64,000 bases of DNA from Bombus terrestris (GCF_910591885.1 NC_063279.1:9858001-9922000), one strand, 5' to 3'; positions 27,183 to 40,590 are shown, counted from the first letter of the stretch. A program made the numbers and translations. Notes: a model not told the origin generated them from the letters alone.

Positions 27183-27925
27183 AGCGGTCCTAATAATACA
27201 ATAATTTAAAAAGGTCTATATATAATGTATAAACACAAATAGAATTCAAATTTGCAATTATTATTAAAAATCATTATACTGCAAATAATATAAACTTTGA
27301 TTTATTGAGTTGTATTGTAATCTTATATCCGATTCTATACCTTTTACACTATTTTTAATTTCAATAATTTTCAAGATACCTTTTATTTTAGTGGTAAAGA
27401 AATTATTTTTCTTGTAGTCTCACGCCTTTCCTCTAATAAAGTATTTAAAAAATAAAATGATACTCTTTTAATATTCTAAAATGTTTCGTTGTGGTTTGAA
27501 ACCGAAACTTAATTAGATCGAGATGCTAGCTCGTCATTAACATTTTATACCATAGGTTGGGTGCGTGTTAGGAAAGTCATTCTAAAATACCCTAGATCGT
27601 AAAATGACTTTTCACTTTATATTTTATAATAAATTATATTCGCTATATTTTGGAACAGAATATTAATCGAAATTATTGATAATTGTAATAACAGCCACAA
27701 AATTAAATGAGAGATTTATACATGAATTTTTGAGTGAATTTTGGAACTCAAATATGGAAGAGATGTCGGTGGCTGCAGATGGCTATTTGTTCCCAAGTTC
27801 CCACTCTATATTATCCTAAATGATGTGTTATACCGGTCAGTGTCCACAATTTGAATTTATAGTTTTCTTTAGTGCGATAAGTGCAATTGAAGTGATATTT
27901 TCAAGTACATTTACTTGACTATACA
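27183..27925. promoter_or_regulatory. Divergent promoter interval MED29/SMC2
   Basis: 743 bp between the start codons of two oppositely directed genes. It is AT-rich throughout and has no open frame of note. It must hold both 5' UTRs and at least the core promoters. Confidence 0.6.
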
Positions 27926-30900
27926 ATGTATATTAAGTCTATGGTATTGGAAGGATTTAAATCATATGGAAAAAGAATCGAAATAAATGGGTTCGATAAA
28001 GAATTTAACGCGATCACAGGATTTAATGGTAGCGGGAAATCAAACATTCTCGATGCAATATGCTTTGTTCTGGGAATTTCGAATCTTGGACAGGTGACAC
28101 ATTATTTTTTACATTTCTTATTAATGAAATATTTTAACTGTAACCTCAGCGTACTCTTGCTTTTCAATACAATTATGGCTTTGTTGTAAGTAATGTGATG
28201 CGAATTGCGTGTAGTTACATTATAAATATGCTTTAAACAATTTTACTCAGACATTAATATTTGTATTAAATTAATAGGAAGAAACATATTTTTTATCCTT
28301 TTATGATAGGTGCGTGCAACGTCATTACAAGACTTAGTTTATAAATCTGGCCAAGCAGGTATAAAGAAAGCTAGCGTCACTATAACATTTGACAACAGAG
28401 ATAGAAATTCGTCACCTATGGGATATGAACATCATGAAGAGATAACAGTTACAAGACAAGTTGTAATTGGTGGCAAAAATAAATACTTAATCAATGGATC
28501 TAATGTACAAAATAAACGTGTCCAAGATATGTTTTGTTCTGTCCAATTGAATGTAAATAATCCACATTTTTTAATAATGCAAGGAAGAATTACGAAAGTT
28601 TTGAATATGAATCCTATAGAAATTTTGTCTATGATAGAAGAAGCTGCAGGTACTCGAATGTATGAAAATAAGAAAGAAGCTGCTTTAAAAACCATAGAAA
28701 AGAAAGATAGTAAACTAAAGGAAATAAATGATGTATGAATTAATTCTAATAATTAAGTCTGTCTAATTTAATAGTACGTAATTGAATGAAAGCACTTTAT
28801 TTCAGATTTTAAAAGAAGAGATAGGACCAAAACTAGCAAAACTTAAAGAAGAAAAAACACAATATGTTGAGTTTCAACGTATAGAAAGAGAATTAGATCA
28901 CTGTAAGAGAATTTACTTGGCATGGAGATATGTGACAGCCTTAAGTGAATGTCAGAATGCAGAAGAGAATGTACAAAATGTCAAAAATAAAATAGAAGAT
29001 AAAAAAAAAAACATTAGTGCTGGTGATGAAGAACTTAAGAATATAGAGAAAGAATTAGATGAAATGGCTAAAAAAAGGGATGCAGTATGTATTTTAAATA
29101 AAAATGTATTGTTACATTTTTTACATTTTTTATTCATCTATCTTATTTTTATAGGAAGCAGGAGGTCAATTAGAATCTTTGGAGAATGAATTAAAAGAAG
29201 CAGAAAAGAAACAATTTAAATTGACAGCTGAAGTTAATAGTAATAAAGAAGATATTAAAACTGGCAAAAAAGAAATAGAACAATTAAAAGCTAACGTAGT
29301 TGATGATGAAAATGCTTTTACATTAAAGCAGAAAGAATATGCCAAAGTTGAAGATCTTTTTAGGACATTAAAAGAGACAGATGAACAGGATTGTAAGGCA
29401 GTATTACTAGCACAAGAAAAGTACCAAAAAATTAGTTCTGGTTTGTTAGAAAGTCAAGATGGCGAAAACGCAACACTGGAACAGCAATTAATAAGTGCCA
29501 AGCAAAATGTAGCAGAAGCACAAACGCAACATAAGCAATGTGAAATGACATTAAATCATAATAGAGAACAACTAAAGAAAAAGAAAGTAGATTTAAAAAA
29601 TACTGGAGATGAATACAAAAAATATACTAAAGATCTTGAAAACAAAGAAAAAGAAATAAAATATTTAGAATACGAATTAAAGAAATTAAATTACGAAGAT
29701 GGATCTGTAGAACGACTTAGAGAAGAAAAACGTACATTAAGGAATGAAGTATTAACATTGGAAGAAGAAGTGGATCATTTTGAATCAAGATATCCTCAAA
29801 TTAAATTTGAATATCAAAAACCAGATCCTAATTTTAAACATGATTCTGTGAAAGGAGTCGTATGTAAATTAATCACAGTAAAAGATAAAAAAGCAGCATA
29901 TGCTTTAGATATAGCTGCAGGAGGGAAGGTATTTAATGATTTTTATATAAAATTTATTTTCTAAGTAATACTATTATGCTCATAAATACTTGTAATACTC
30001 GTATATTCAAATTTAATATCTTAATGAGTTTTAAAAATTTCAGTTATATAATGTAATAGTAGATACAGAAACTACTAGCAAGAAAATACTTCAACATGGT
30101 CAGTTACAAAGACGTGTAACTATTATTCCTTTGAATAAAGTAAATGGAAGACCTATGGATAATCAATTAATTAATTTAGCACAGAAGATAGGTGGTGTGG
30201 AAAATGTTCAACCAGCATTGTCTCTCATAGATTTTCCAGCAGAAACTACACCCGCTATGACATGGATTTTTGGACAAATCTTTATTTGTAAAGACATTGA
30301 AACTGCTAAAAAGATAGCATTTCATGATAATATAATGAAAAAGTGTGTTACTTTAGAAGGAGATGTTGTTGATCCTGCTGGTACGTTATCTGGCGGTGCA
30401 CCGTTAAAAACTGGATCAGTTCTTTTGAAATTAAACGAATTAAAAACTATACAAAATAAATTAAACTTAAAAAAACAAGCGCTTCAAAATGTCGAGTCTA
30501 CATTAATGAATATAAACAGTGTTGCTGAAAAATACACTTCATTAAAACAAACGTTCGATTTACGGAACTATGAAATCGGTATGGTGAAACAAAGATTAGA
30601 ACAAACAGAATATTATAAAATAAAAGAAGAGGTATGTAGAAGAAATATAATTTACAAGAATGAATTAGCTACTTAATAAGTTCTTTACAGATTGAATCCT
30701 TGGAGAAAAGTATTGAACAACTTTTGCAAACAATGGCAGTGGCAGAAAAAAATGAGAAGGAAAGTACTACACATGCTCAAAATCTGGAGCATCAATTGAA
30801 AGATGCTGGTAATATCCGTGAAAGACAATTAAAGGAAGCCAAATCTGAATTAGAGAAATTAAAGAAAAAAGCTGAAAATAGCCGTAAAGAGTGGCAAAAA

Positions 30901-32160
30901 CGAGAACAAGAAGCAGAAGTGCTTAAGTTGGAAATAAAAGAATTACAGAAAAGTATTGAAGCTGGGAAAGAACAGTTAGTAGCATCTGAAGAAAAATTGA
31001 ATGTAGTAAAAGAAAAAGTAACTGTGTTGGAACAAGAATTAAATGAAGTGAAAGCTAATGTAAAACGTATACAATCTGGTATAAAAGAACAAAAAGACAT
31101 TATTAATAAACAAAATGTTTATATGCAGAAGCTTACGACACGGAAAGAAGATATCATAAAACAAAGTAAAGAAGCAGAATTAGATATTAAAAAGCTAAAC
31201 CATGAAATTAATTCAATTAAAAATATTGCTACAAGCTGTAAAGAAAAAGTTTCAGAACTTACACGGAAGTATGAATGGATTGAAGAGAATAAAATTTATT
31301 TTGGGAAAGCTGGTAATCTTCTTTTTACATTTCAAATACATATTGCATTTGTTTTTAATTTTTAAGTAGTGTATTTATAGAATATTTATGTTTTATAGGC
31401 GGTATTTATGATTTTAATGTCAATAAACCGAATGAAATGGAACAAAAAATACAACAGCTGCAATCGATCCGTGAAAATTTAAGTCGAAATATCAATACAC
31501 GTGCTATTAGTCTACTTGATAAAGAGGAAGAACAATATAATGAAATGGTGAAGAAAAAGAAAATAGTTGAAAATGACAAACGAAAAATATTAGAGACAAT
31601 TAACCATTTGGATGAGAAAAAGAAAGAAACATTATTGGAAGCTTGGAAACAAGTATAGTTATTTAATTTTAGTTAAGTTGAATTAACTTATATATCAAAT
31701 TTATATTATATAATTATTGTATGTTAATTTTTAGGTAAACAAAGATTTTGGATCAATTTTCAGTAGTTTACTGCCAGGAGCTGATGCAAAATTGCAACCC
31801 CCTGAGAATCAAACAGTTACTGAAGGATTAGAAGTGAAAATTGCATTTTCTGGAATTTGGAAAGAATCGTTAGGAGAATTATCTGGGGGACAAAGATCTT
31901 TGGTTGCTTTGTCCCTAATCTTGGCTATGCTTTTATTCAAACCTGCTCCACTTTATATTTTGGATGAAGTTGATGCTGCATTAGATCTTTCTCATACGGA
32001 GAATATTGGTATAATGTTAAAAAAACACTTTAAACATTCACAATTTATTGTTGTGTCATTAAAGGATGGAATGTTTAACAATGCTAATGTAATATTTACA
32101 ACTAGATTTATTGATGGAATGTCAACAGTGTCTAGAAGTGAAAGAATAAGAGTTAAGTAA
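27926..32160 (+). CDS. SMC2: Structural maintenance of chromosomes protein 2 (condensin ATPase subunit)
   Basis: Eight exons join in phase: 27926-28093, 28310-28732, 28806-29084, 29155-29928, 30044-30631, 30691-31312, 31399-31652 and 31735-32160, giving 1177 residues (human about 1197). The N-terminal head has Walker A GFNGSGKS at 32-39; two long coiled coils flank the hinge (about 520-680, across the exon 4/5 join, AAGGKLYNVIVD); the C-terminal head has the ABC signature LSGGQ at 1085-1089 and Walker B YILDEVD with Asp-Glu near 1113-1114. All ATPase motifs are intact. SMC2 pairs with SMC4 in condensin I and II to compact mitotic chromosomes by ATP-driven loop formation. Introns are short (59-216 bp). 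The gene is divergent from MED29 and convergent with the RPS6KC1-like gene. Confidence 0.97.
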
Positions 32161-32688
32161 ATATATCATACATTTTGCAATCTACATAAATCTATTTGTA
32201 TAAATATACATATATATAAATTAATTTTATATCTAATAAGTATTTTTTTAAAATGATGCTCCTGTACAATAGTATGTTGAGTAATTTTTATAAATTATGT
32301 CTGAAGTGCGTATATCATATTTTCATTATTAAAAAAATTCCAAATATTGGATTCCATATCGAGATATAGAAATATAATTTATATTTCTAGAATTATATCG
32401 ATTATATTATATATACATATATTTACATATGAGTATAATAATAAATGATAATGATAAAAAATTAACTTTGTCTTCATAAACTACATCTTTATAAAATATA
32501 CATATAATTAGTAAATTTTAATATTTTGCGAATATATAAATGCTTTTGTAAAATACTGTTCAAATATGTATATCTTACTCAAAAGAAGAATTATAAATCT
32601 CTGTTTTAAAAGGAATCCATCATTGATGGGAATTTTTTTAATATCGATATATTCTCCAAAACACAGTAAGAGTAAATTTCTTATAGCT
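32161..32688. other. Convergent 3' interval between SMC2 and the RPS6KC1-like gene
   Basis: 528 bp of very AT-rich sequence holding both 3' UTRs. Possible weak poly(A) hexamers are ATTAAA at 32328-32333 (plus) and its reverse complement at 32517-32522 (minus). Nothing else is seen. Confidence 0.6.
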
Positions 32689-35600
32689 TTAGAGTGTATT
32701 TACCAAATTTGACCAATTAATATCTTTGAAGAACGGATGTTGTTTTATCTCAGGTATTGTCATCCTTTCGTTTGGTTCATATCTTAGAATCTGCAAATTT
32801 TGCAAAAAATTTATATTTTATGTTTATAGATCATTTAAATATAAAATGTGATGTAAAAACATACATTAAGAAGCAAAGACTTTGCATTTTCAGAAAGCTT
32901 GCTAGGAATGTTAAGTATGGAATGTGACTGAAATAGACCGGGGTGCTTTGCTTGAAATTTCTGCAATAAAAAGTAATTATATAATATCTGTCTTATATCA
33001 TATTTCTGTAAGGAAATTTTTATTTTTATTTTTACATACATTGCCTACTATTAATTCATATAATATAACACCAAAACTCCAAATATCTGTAGCAGATGTA
33101 AGAGGAATCATAGGTGAAAACGTGCATAATTCAGGAGATGAGTATGGATATTTGTATTTTAATAAATCTATATCGTGACGAGGTACAACATATGTTAACT
33201 GTACGTGCTCATTATCATCAAGCAATATATTATCAGGTTTTAAGTCAAACACAAGAACTTCTTGCTGATGTAATGCTTCTAGCGCTAAAAGTATTTCAGC
33301 AGACCAAAGACAAACTACATTTTCTGGTATTGTCCAAAGTACTTGTTCAGTGTCAACATTACTGTTTTTTGTTGATTCCGTTAGAAATACATTTCTTTGA
33401 ATTTGCTGATTATTTGATATGCAATAGGTATTCGTTTCTAGTTGATAATTAATTTCTTTTAATTTATTTAATTCGTATTTTTTTGGAATATTATCATTTT
33501 TATTCTCTACTGCAAAATATGTACTATCTAAAGAACTTGTTGACTTTTTTCTTTCAAAATGAAGATTTTTGTAACTATTTTTTAACGATGAACTAGCACT
33601 GCTATTATTTTGTGACAAGTAATTAGAAGTTATCACATTTCTCTCAGGTATTTTTTCGTTTATAATGGATTCATTCATGCCATCAATTTTTAATGATATA
33701 TCATTAATATCTACTGATACTTCGTTGCAACTTTTTGATTGGTATATACTGTTTTTAAAATTTAATAACGAAGTACTATTCTCATGATTTATGAAGCAGT
33801 CTGATTCACATAAACGATTTACAACCGAATTACTTTCCTTTAAAGTTGCATTAACCGATTGTAACAGTATTTGTGCCTTCTCTAATAATTGCGTAGTAGA
33901 TACATCGGTATATTTTTCGTAATGTTCTTCTACTGTAATCGGATGTATCTCCATTTGTACTTTGGTATTTGTACTTATAAGGTTTACATTTTCCTTGAGT
34001 ATAGTGCTTTCAGTTTCATTTATATCATTTTTCCTTAAAGTAATATCACTAACATCGATTGTTTTTTCAGTATCATCTTTTGCATTTTTCTTATCACAAT
34101 TTTTATTATTATTGGGATTGTAATGTGATGTTATAAAATCCCACAATCTTCCATGGCTATAATGTAATTCAGTTAGTTTTTAATGAATATCAGATAATGT
34201 TATTCTTAATACATACCTCAGATGTTGTAGGATCAGGAATACACTTGTTTCTGTTTCAACACATGCATGTAAACGGACCATGTATGGTATTTCACCACGT
34301 AATATATAATTACTTATACTTTCTTTATTTGAAGATAACTTTTCTATGGCCTGAAATTATTAAGAGAAATGTTAAATGAATTTACTTTGATGTTCCATAT
34401 TTTTGTTGCAATCAAATTACATCTTTAAATTATCTATATAATGTTACTTTTACAATGTTGAAGCAGTTTTGACGAATATCTTTTACAAGCATTACTGACT
34501 CTATTATTTTCAATACTTTGTAATATTGAAGTTCTGATATAGGTTTATTTAACACTGAAATATTACAATTTAGATATCTATTATAAAGCTTCTCAGCATG
34601 GTCTAAATATTTTGATATCTTTTCTTTAATTTTTTCTGCCCTTTTTTTATTTGTATCAGATTCAACACCAGATCGAAGACTAGAGATTCCCATTTTATAC
34701 TGAGTAAATGCCTCTTCATACTCTGCAAGATCTTCGTGTTTGACAGCTGCACTCATATGCGCAGATGCAACTAAAATATATTGTGGTGAATCTGTCCATG
34801 ATTGTGGTAGATCAGAATCTTCATGAGTATTTATTGATGTGTTTAAATCGTTACTAGTAGTATCAGTATTTATATTAGTGTCTGATGTTTGTACAATTGC
34901 GGAATTACTCCTAACATTATAATTTTTATCTTTATAGCAATTGTTATTTTTGTTACAAATTAATTGATTATCCCCTAATTCAGAGACAATTTTACTGTGA
35001 TCATTATCTTCTATTAGCAATTTATTATACTTGCTTTTTGTCATAGATACTTTTTTATTTTCAGTCTCATGACTTAAATCATTTTGTGATAAAATTTGTT
35101 CTTTGGATTCGGATGCTTCCTGAGACTGCTTTACTTCATTTTTAGTAGCAGATAAATTTGTCAATGAAGTTTGAATACTTTTAGGTTGAAGAATACTTTG
35201 GGAAACATTATTTGGCAGAGAATTTATATAAGTATGACGATCCTCCTCTGCAGATGTATCAGAACTAAGAGATTGGGAGCAATCATTTAAATAATAATCT
35301 GCATGACTAGATTCAAAGAACTTTATGAAAATATCACTAGAGTATAAATACGAATGCCTTCCTATAAATTCTAGAAACTTTAATGCACATTCCCTTCTCT
35401 CTTCAATAACTTCAGCTTCAAATCTGCCAAAAAATTTTGGCTTTGGAAATGATGGAAAGCTTTCCTTAATTCGCGATTGCAAGTATAATACATTTAATTC
35501 TGAGTGGAGTTTCTTAAAGTCATTATAACGTTTCCATACAGATACTTTAGAAATTTCTTCATGAGAGCTTTTCAAAAATACCTAAAAAGATATAAATATA

Positions 35601-35927
35601 TATAGTTATAAATTATGGCTCACAACATTTCTATAATTAAATCATAGAATATGTTAATTTATCACAACATGTATTAAAAATAAATTTTTAAAATTAATAT
35701 AATATTAAAAAACCACGAGAAAAAGCAAATAAATGAATTTAAAGATATTTTCTTTGATATTTTATTGTTAATTTATCTGATTATCGAACTATTTCGCTCT
35801 ATATACATCATATTGATATTTTATATCATACCACAGACGTGACTTTGTAAATAGTAAAGCCTTTCTTATGCCGTGTCGTTTCTGGAATAATAAAACGCCT
35901 CACCCATTTGTCTTTAGTGGGTGCCAT
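32689..35927 (-). CDS. RPS6KC1-like PX-MIT-(pseudo)kinase protein
   Basis: Six exons join in phase: 35927-35832, 35581-34448, 34350-34217, 34156-33040, 32960-32865 and 32790-32689 (stop included), giving 892 residues (human RPS6KC1 about 1066). A PX domain fills about residues 8-125 (WKRYNDFKKLH, FPSFPKPKFFGRF), a lipid-binding module. An MIT domain is at about 298-372 (SAHMSAAVKHEDLAEYEEAF). A protein-kinase fold starts near 410 (N-lobe YILRGE, then SVFLILQH), is interrupted by a polar Asn/Ser-rich insert of about 250 residues, and resumes with AEILLALEALHQQEVLVFDL and TDIWSFGVILYELIVG, ending HPFFKDINWSNLVNTL. The catalytic loop reads VFDLKPDN and LTY stands where DFG is expected, so catalysis is doubtful. 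Human RPS6KC1 binds sphingosine kinase 1 and PI3P on endosomes. The family call is firm; orthology is likely. Confidence 0.92.
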
Positions 35928-36778
35928 TGTTTATACACTTTAACTATAAAACCAGAAGCTCAATAAATTGATCGTTTTATCGCTTTAATTTGTGTATTTC
36001 TGTCATCATACTTTCATGCATCTAGCTTTTTTCTTCGTTTACGTGGCATGTATGTCACGAATGATTGATTCTCAATTAATGTCACTCACATATATTTGCA
36101 TTTATTGGTGCGATAAACTAGTTAATTATTGTAGATGATTATTTATAACATATGTGGCTTTATGTTTCTTATGAAATTCGTATATTTCCTACGCATTACA
36201 AATGAACAAGTGTGGAATTACGAGTTTTTTTTTTACTATTTTCAACAATTGTCACAATGAATTAGATTGCAATTCTCAATGCAATCTCGTCTCACTATTT
36301 ACTATTTATGTATTGCAACTGAACGAAAAAGAACGATTATTTCCACTCAACCCTTTCTTTTTCGCCACCTGAGTGGTACTGCGCTTGCGATGCGATGTTA
36401 TAGACTTAAGAATAGAACAACATACATAGAGTAGGAATCGGAATAGAAATTGACGTGTAGGACAATGTAAAGTGATTATCATTGACGTTTTTTAAAAGCT
36501 ACCCTCTTATGAACATACATATCTGCATACTTATCTCCATTGCTAATTTTAGAACTTGTCAGATTTGTTTACATTTGAACAATCATTAATATTAAACTGG
36601 ATTTACAATATGCTGTACAGAATGCTTTAATGATACAATCTTTTAAAATACAATTCTATGAAATCATGTACTTTACATTATATTATTCTTTGGTTTATGT
36701 AATTCGCAGAAGAAATAAAGGATGGACTTTATATCACGTCGTACCTTCGATGCATTTTGTGTCACGTGTTTCTACCAT
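35928..36778. other. Upstream flank of the RPS6KC1-like gene
   Basis: Contains the promoter and 5' UTR of the RPS6KC1-like gene. Otherwise AT-rich without recognisable features. Confidence 0.6.
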
Positions 36779-36858
36779 CCACTACTATGTGGTGTATATA
36801 TGACACTTCATACCATTTTCGTGTCGCATGCGACGTTATCGATCCAATATAGTAGCGG
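36779..36858. mobile_element. Possible small MITE-like element, left copy
   Basis: 80 bp bounded by CCACTACTAT and ATAGTAGCGG, which are inverted repeats matching at 9 of 10 bases. Inside is the perfect palindrome GTCGCATGCGAC. No target-site duplication is evident. A related inverted copy lies at 41104-41158. Not assigned to a known family. Confidence 0.35.
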
Positions 36859-36864
36859 TTTAAA
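36810..36864 (+). repeat. 55-bp dispersed repeat, left copy (inverted partner at 41104-41158)
   Basis: Compared with the reverse complement of 41104-41158, 47 of 55 bases agree, with no gaps; a 22-base core around GTCGCATGCGAC is identical. All eight differences are transitions. Confidence 0.8.
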
Positions 36865-37663
36865 TTATAATTAAAGTCCTCTATGAAATTATAAATAAAA
36901 TACATATAGGAAGGATATTCTATAATTGCAAATGAAATATAGAATTTTATACTTATACATACTCATATTCATGGATAACTTAATTATGTCCAATGAATAG
37001 GACGAAAAGAACAATGAAAGAATAAAAAAATCAACAGCAACTTGCTTCTATGGATAAATACATATATATACTGATCAAGTACATCATCCTTTATAAGCAT
37101 ACTAAAATTGAGGCTTAAGATTTGTGTAATGTCTTCCGTGATATCTTGAGTGATATCTTTTTACACAATGTTTTGCGATATCTTGAAATATTTCATGGCG
37201 TCTCATGATGTTTGTTATTATTTTATTTCTTGTCTAATGGAAGAGAAAAGAATTTTGGAAACATATCTAATAAAAGATTATATATATAGAAATATATATA
37301 CATGTATGTATATGGAATATACATTACACACATAAATGCGATAGACTCTGGGCTGCAGATTGAATATTCTTAGGTTGGTATCATTCTTCGAATAGTAATA
37401 TTAGGAAATATTAATGCTTGTATTCTTTTTCAAATAGTAATATTACGGAATATTAATATTTGGAAAACACGACATAAATTAATACTATTTATCGATAAGA
37501 TATCTACGTTATTACAAAATCTTATGTTTTATCATTATATAATACATAATTTATATGTATATTAGAAAGAATTATGTAATTAACTTGCGTAAAAATTTCA
37601 AATTTTTTCATTTTTTGTAGAATTTCTTATGAAAATAAGTTTCGAGAAAATGCAGTATCTGGG

Positions 37664-38360
37664 TAATAGAATATAATACTAGAATAATACGTACCTGAGT
37701 CATCTGTGTTCTTGATGGCAGAAATAGGAACTAAATTTTAAATTACATTATTTCGCGCGGTGATCTCATATTGAAAAGTGGAAGCAACTGCAAAAAGTTT
37801 GTCATAAATATGGAAAATTTAATATACTTCGACATGTTAGATGCTTTAAAATAGTGAGAATCTTAATTTGAATCGTTCTGTATTCACAGTTATTAATATA
37901 TTGCAAACGGATTTAGTGCTTGAGGTCGATCATGAAAATTCTCATATTTTTATTGTTGTCATTTAGAGAGAAACAATTTAACTAAATGCTGGGCGTAATT
38001 GGCAATAACTATTAGTCTGCTATATGTTAACACAATTTATAGTAATTTGTCATATTTCCATGTAAACATACGAATATGGAAATTTGCAGGAAAATCCGAT
38101 TAGTATCTGGGTACTGATAGAACGTGATACGTTCCTGAATCAATCGTACTCTGGCGGTGAATTTTGAAATTAAAATTTGAAATTATTCCATTTCGCGCGC
38201 TGTCATATTGAAAAGAAGAAGTAACTGTCGAGAATTCGTCGTAAACGTGGAAAATTTAATATACGATACGTAGATATTGGTTTAAAATGGTGAGAATATT
38301 CATTTGGTTCGTTTTATAATAAAATTTATAGTGATTTGTCGTTTTTCGATGTGAATAGAG
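37664..38360. repeat. Old tandem duplication, period about 438 bp
   Basis: Copy A starts at 37664 and copy B at 38102, both with AGTATCTGGGTA. Further matches in the same order include TTTCGCGCG, ATATTGAAAAG and GGAAAATTTAATATAC, and near the end AATTTATAGT.ATTTGTC. Copy B lacks an internal part of copy A. No open frame is shared by the copies. Confidence 0.7.
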
Positions 38361-40067
38361 GATTATTAGTTTTCAATCAAAATCACCTACATCGAAAGGC
38401 GCAAATCACGTATTATTAGAATGAAATTCTATTCCTTTTTATTTCCTTTGACTTTCTTCTTTCCCTTTATTTTCCTTGATAGTCTATCCCTTATTTTTTT
38501 TACTTTCTTTTTCTTTTCTTTTATACATCAAATTATGGTAATTAACAAAATATAATTCGATAGTCATTCAATTTTATGGTAATAATAATTTTACGATATT
38601 TTATTTCAATTTTGTTCGTTTACGTTATATCAATTCGTGCGTGTTTACTTTATATGCGTATCTCCGTGTTTCAGTCTGACGTATTGTTTTTTTCTTGAAA
38701 CATAATATCGGCCTGTTGGAAATATATCCTTTCCAAGAATTCGACGACTCTTGTTCGTACACGCTCGACTTATCGACGACATCCACCCCACCCCTCGCTA
38801 ACCGAATTCTGTTTGGTAAATCGGCACACGGGAGTCATTCTATCGACGAAAATCGGATTGATTAGATGTATACTCTGCAACAAGTGTTCTCTTTCTACTA
38901 CGTAGTATTTTTGTAGTGATTCTTCTATCAAATTCACGCTACTGCTATGTCTAATTAATGTACGTTTTATTCATTAATTTATTATAATCTATTCTTTGAT
39001 CTTTTTTTTGTTATCATATTTACCGGTAGCTTGTACAATGAGCTTTCAGAAGCAACTTTAACCTTAATCGCCAAAACCCAATTAATTGCTTCACTTTGGT
39101 ATAATTTGTTACTTTTATATACTTATTTTAATGTTTCGGTCTCTTTTTGTGCAGATTATTGCTCGATTGCGAGGAAAATTTGGAGGCCACGAAATTCGAA
39201 AAAACGCCACCGGTGCCTGATTAATTCGATAATTTTCTATGCAGATAGGGTAACACTTGACTTATTCTAATGAAGGCAAACGTATTTATACGTTTGCTTG
39301 TTCTTTCTATTGGACACTTGGTAATATTAATTTAGTATGTAATCGATTCTTTACAAATAATTCGCAATGTTAACACCATTAATACTTAATATAACAAAAT
39401 TATAAATTACTTTATGTTTTATTAAGAATATGAAGGTGAAGTTTTTTATTTCGGATATGATACATATTAAATTATTTTTTTATTTCAATCATATTAAATG
39501 AAATACTTTATTATTTAACATTAACGTAGAATTTCCAAAGTTCTATTTAAATACGAAATTAAAATAACTTATATTTCGCTGCATTCCCGCGAATTTTCTG
39601 CAATAATATTGTCATTTCACAATTTTTTCAGTAATTCCTATTATTTTCAAGAAGAAATGCTATTCCAGGCAGGTTTGAAGACATATTTCGTTAATATAAA
39701 ATGTATTTGAAACTCTAATAATGGACATTCAGAGATATAATTTGTTCAAATTGGGTGCATTATGGAATATTAATAGAGATTTGAATAATATTTTAACTAA
39801 TAACTGCATATTTAATATTTCATATTCTAAAATGATATCTATTTTTCTGTGGTAAATGAATAATAATTATTTCATAGTTTTGAAAAAGCAGTATTTTCAT
39901 AAATGAACACTGGATAAGAAGAAGAAGAAAAGTAGTATTTTAATAAGAATTTTTTTTTCCAGAAAATTTTTGTGACTTTCAATTCTTTTTGTTATAAAAA
40001 TTTCAAGTTTGAATAGAGTTTTGTTTTTCGTTATCTTAAATTTTTTAAGAATCAAAAGTCCGTTTTC
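38361..40067. other. AT-rich stretch between the two tandem duplications
   Basis: Exon-like pieces with AG/GT borders occur near 39028-39097 and 39172-39250 on the plus strand, but joining them creates an immediate stop. No gene is supported. Confidence 0.5.
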
Positions 40068-40590
40068 AAAGATAAATTATAGCATTTCACATGTTTTGTT
40101 ATAGGTTTTTCATAATTTCCATTTTTTCCTCTTCTCTGGGAAGGATGTAGCGGTACTTCAAATTTGAGCATGTAAGAATCTTTGCACATTGTATTTTATT
40201 AATTTTATTCTTTGTATTTCGCTGTAATTATTATTGATTAGAAATTGAAGTTTGACTTTTAATTTTTTTATTCGCATTCCAATTCCTATAGTAATTAGAG
40301 TTTATTAGCAGTTTTACATTTTTGTTATTAAAGTTCTGTCTTTATAGAATTTCATATTTTATTATGTCAGATTTTTTTATTAATCATCACTGTGCTTCTC
40401 AAAATAAATTATAACAATTCGTATCTTGTTAAAGGTATGTCACTTCTTCCCGTTCTTCCTGTCCCCTGGAAAAGACTTACTGGTGCTTCAAAACCAAAGA
40501 ACGTAAGTAACTATATATTTTGTACTTCATTTAATTCAATTCTTTATATTCTACGATAATTATTATTTATTAAAAAATAAAATCTGATTG
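40068..40590. repeat. Old tandem duplication with exon-like blocks, period about 330-345 bp
   Basis: Copy 1 (about 40068-40260) and copy 2 (about 40401-40590) are clearly related. Each holds a short pyrimidine-rich block between an AG and a GTAAG (40105-40171 and 40435-40502), and similarity continues into the sequence after GTAAG. In one frame the blocks translate alike (VFHNFHFFLFSGKDVAVLQ and VCHFFPFFLSPGKDLLVLQ), but copy 1 then meets a stop. Confidence 0.65.

Noticed and set aside
39028..39270. Plus-strand exon-like pieces (YNELSEATLTLIAK; CEENLEATKFEKTPPVPD)
   Set aside because: Joining them at the visible GT/AG borders creates a stop at once, and neither piece resembles a known protein.
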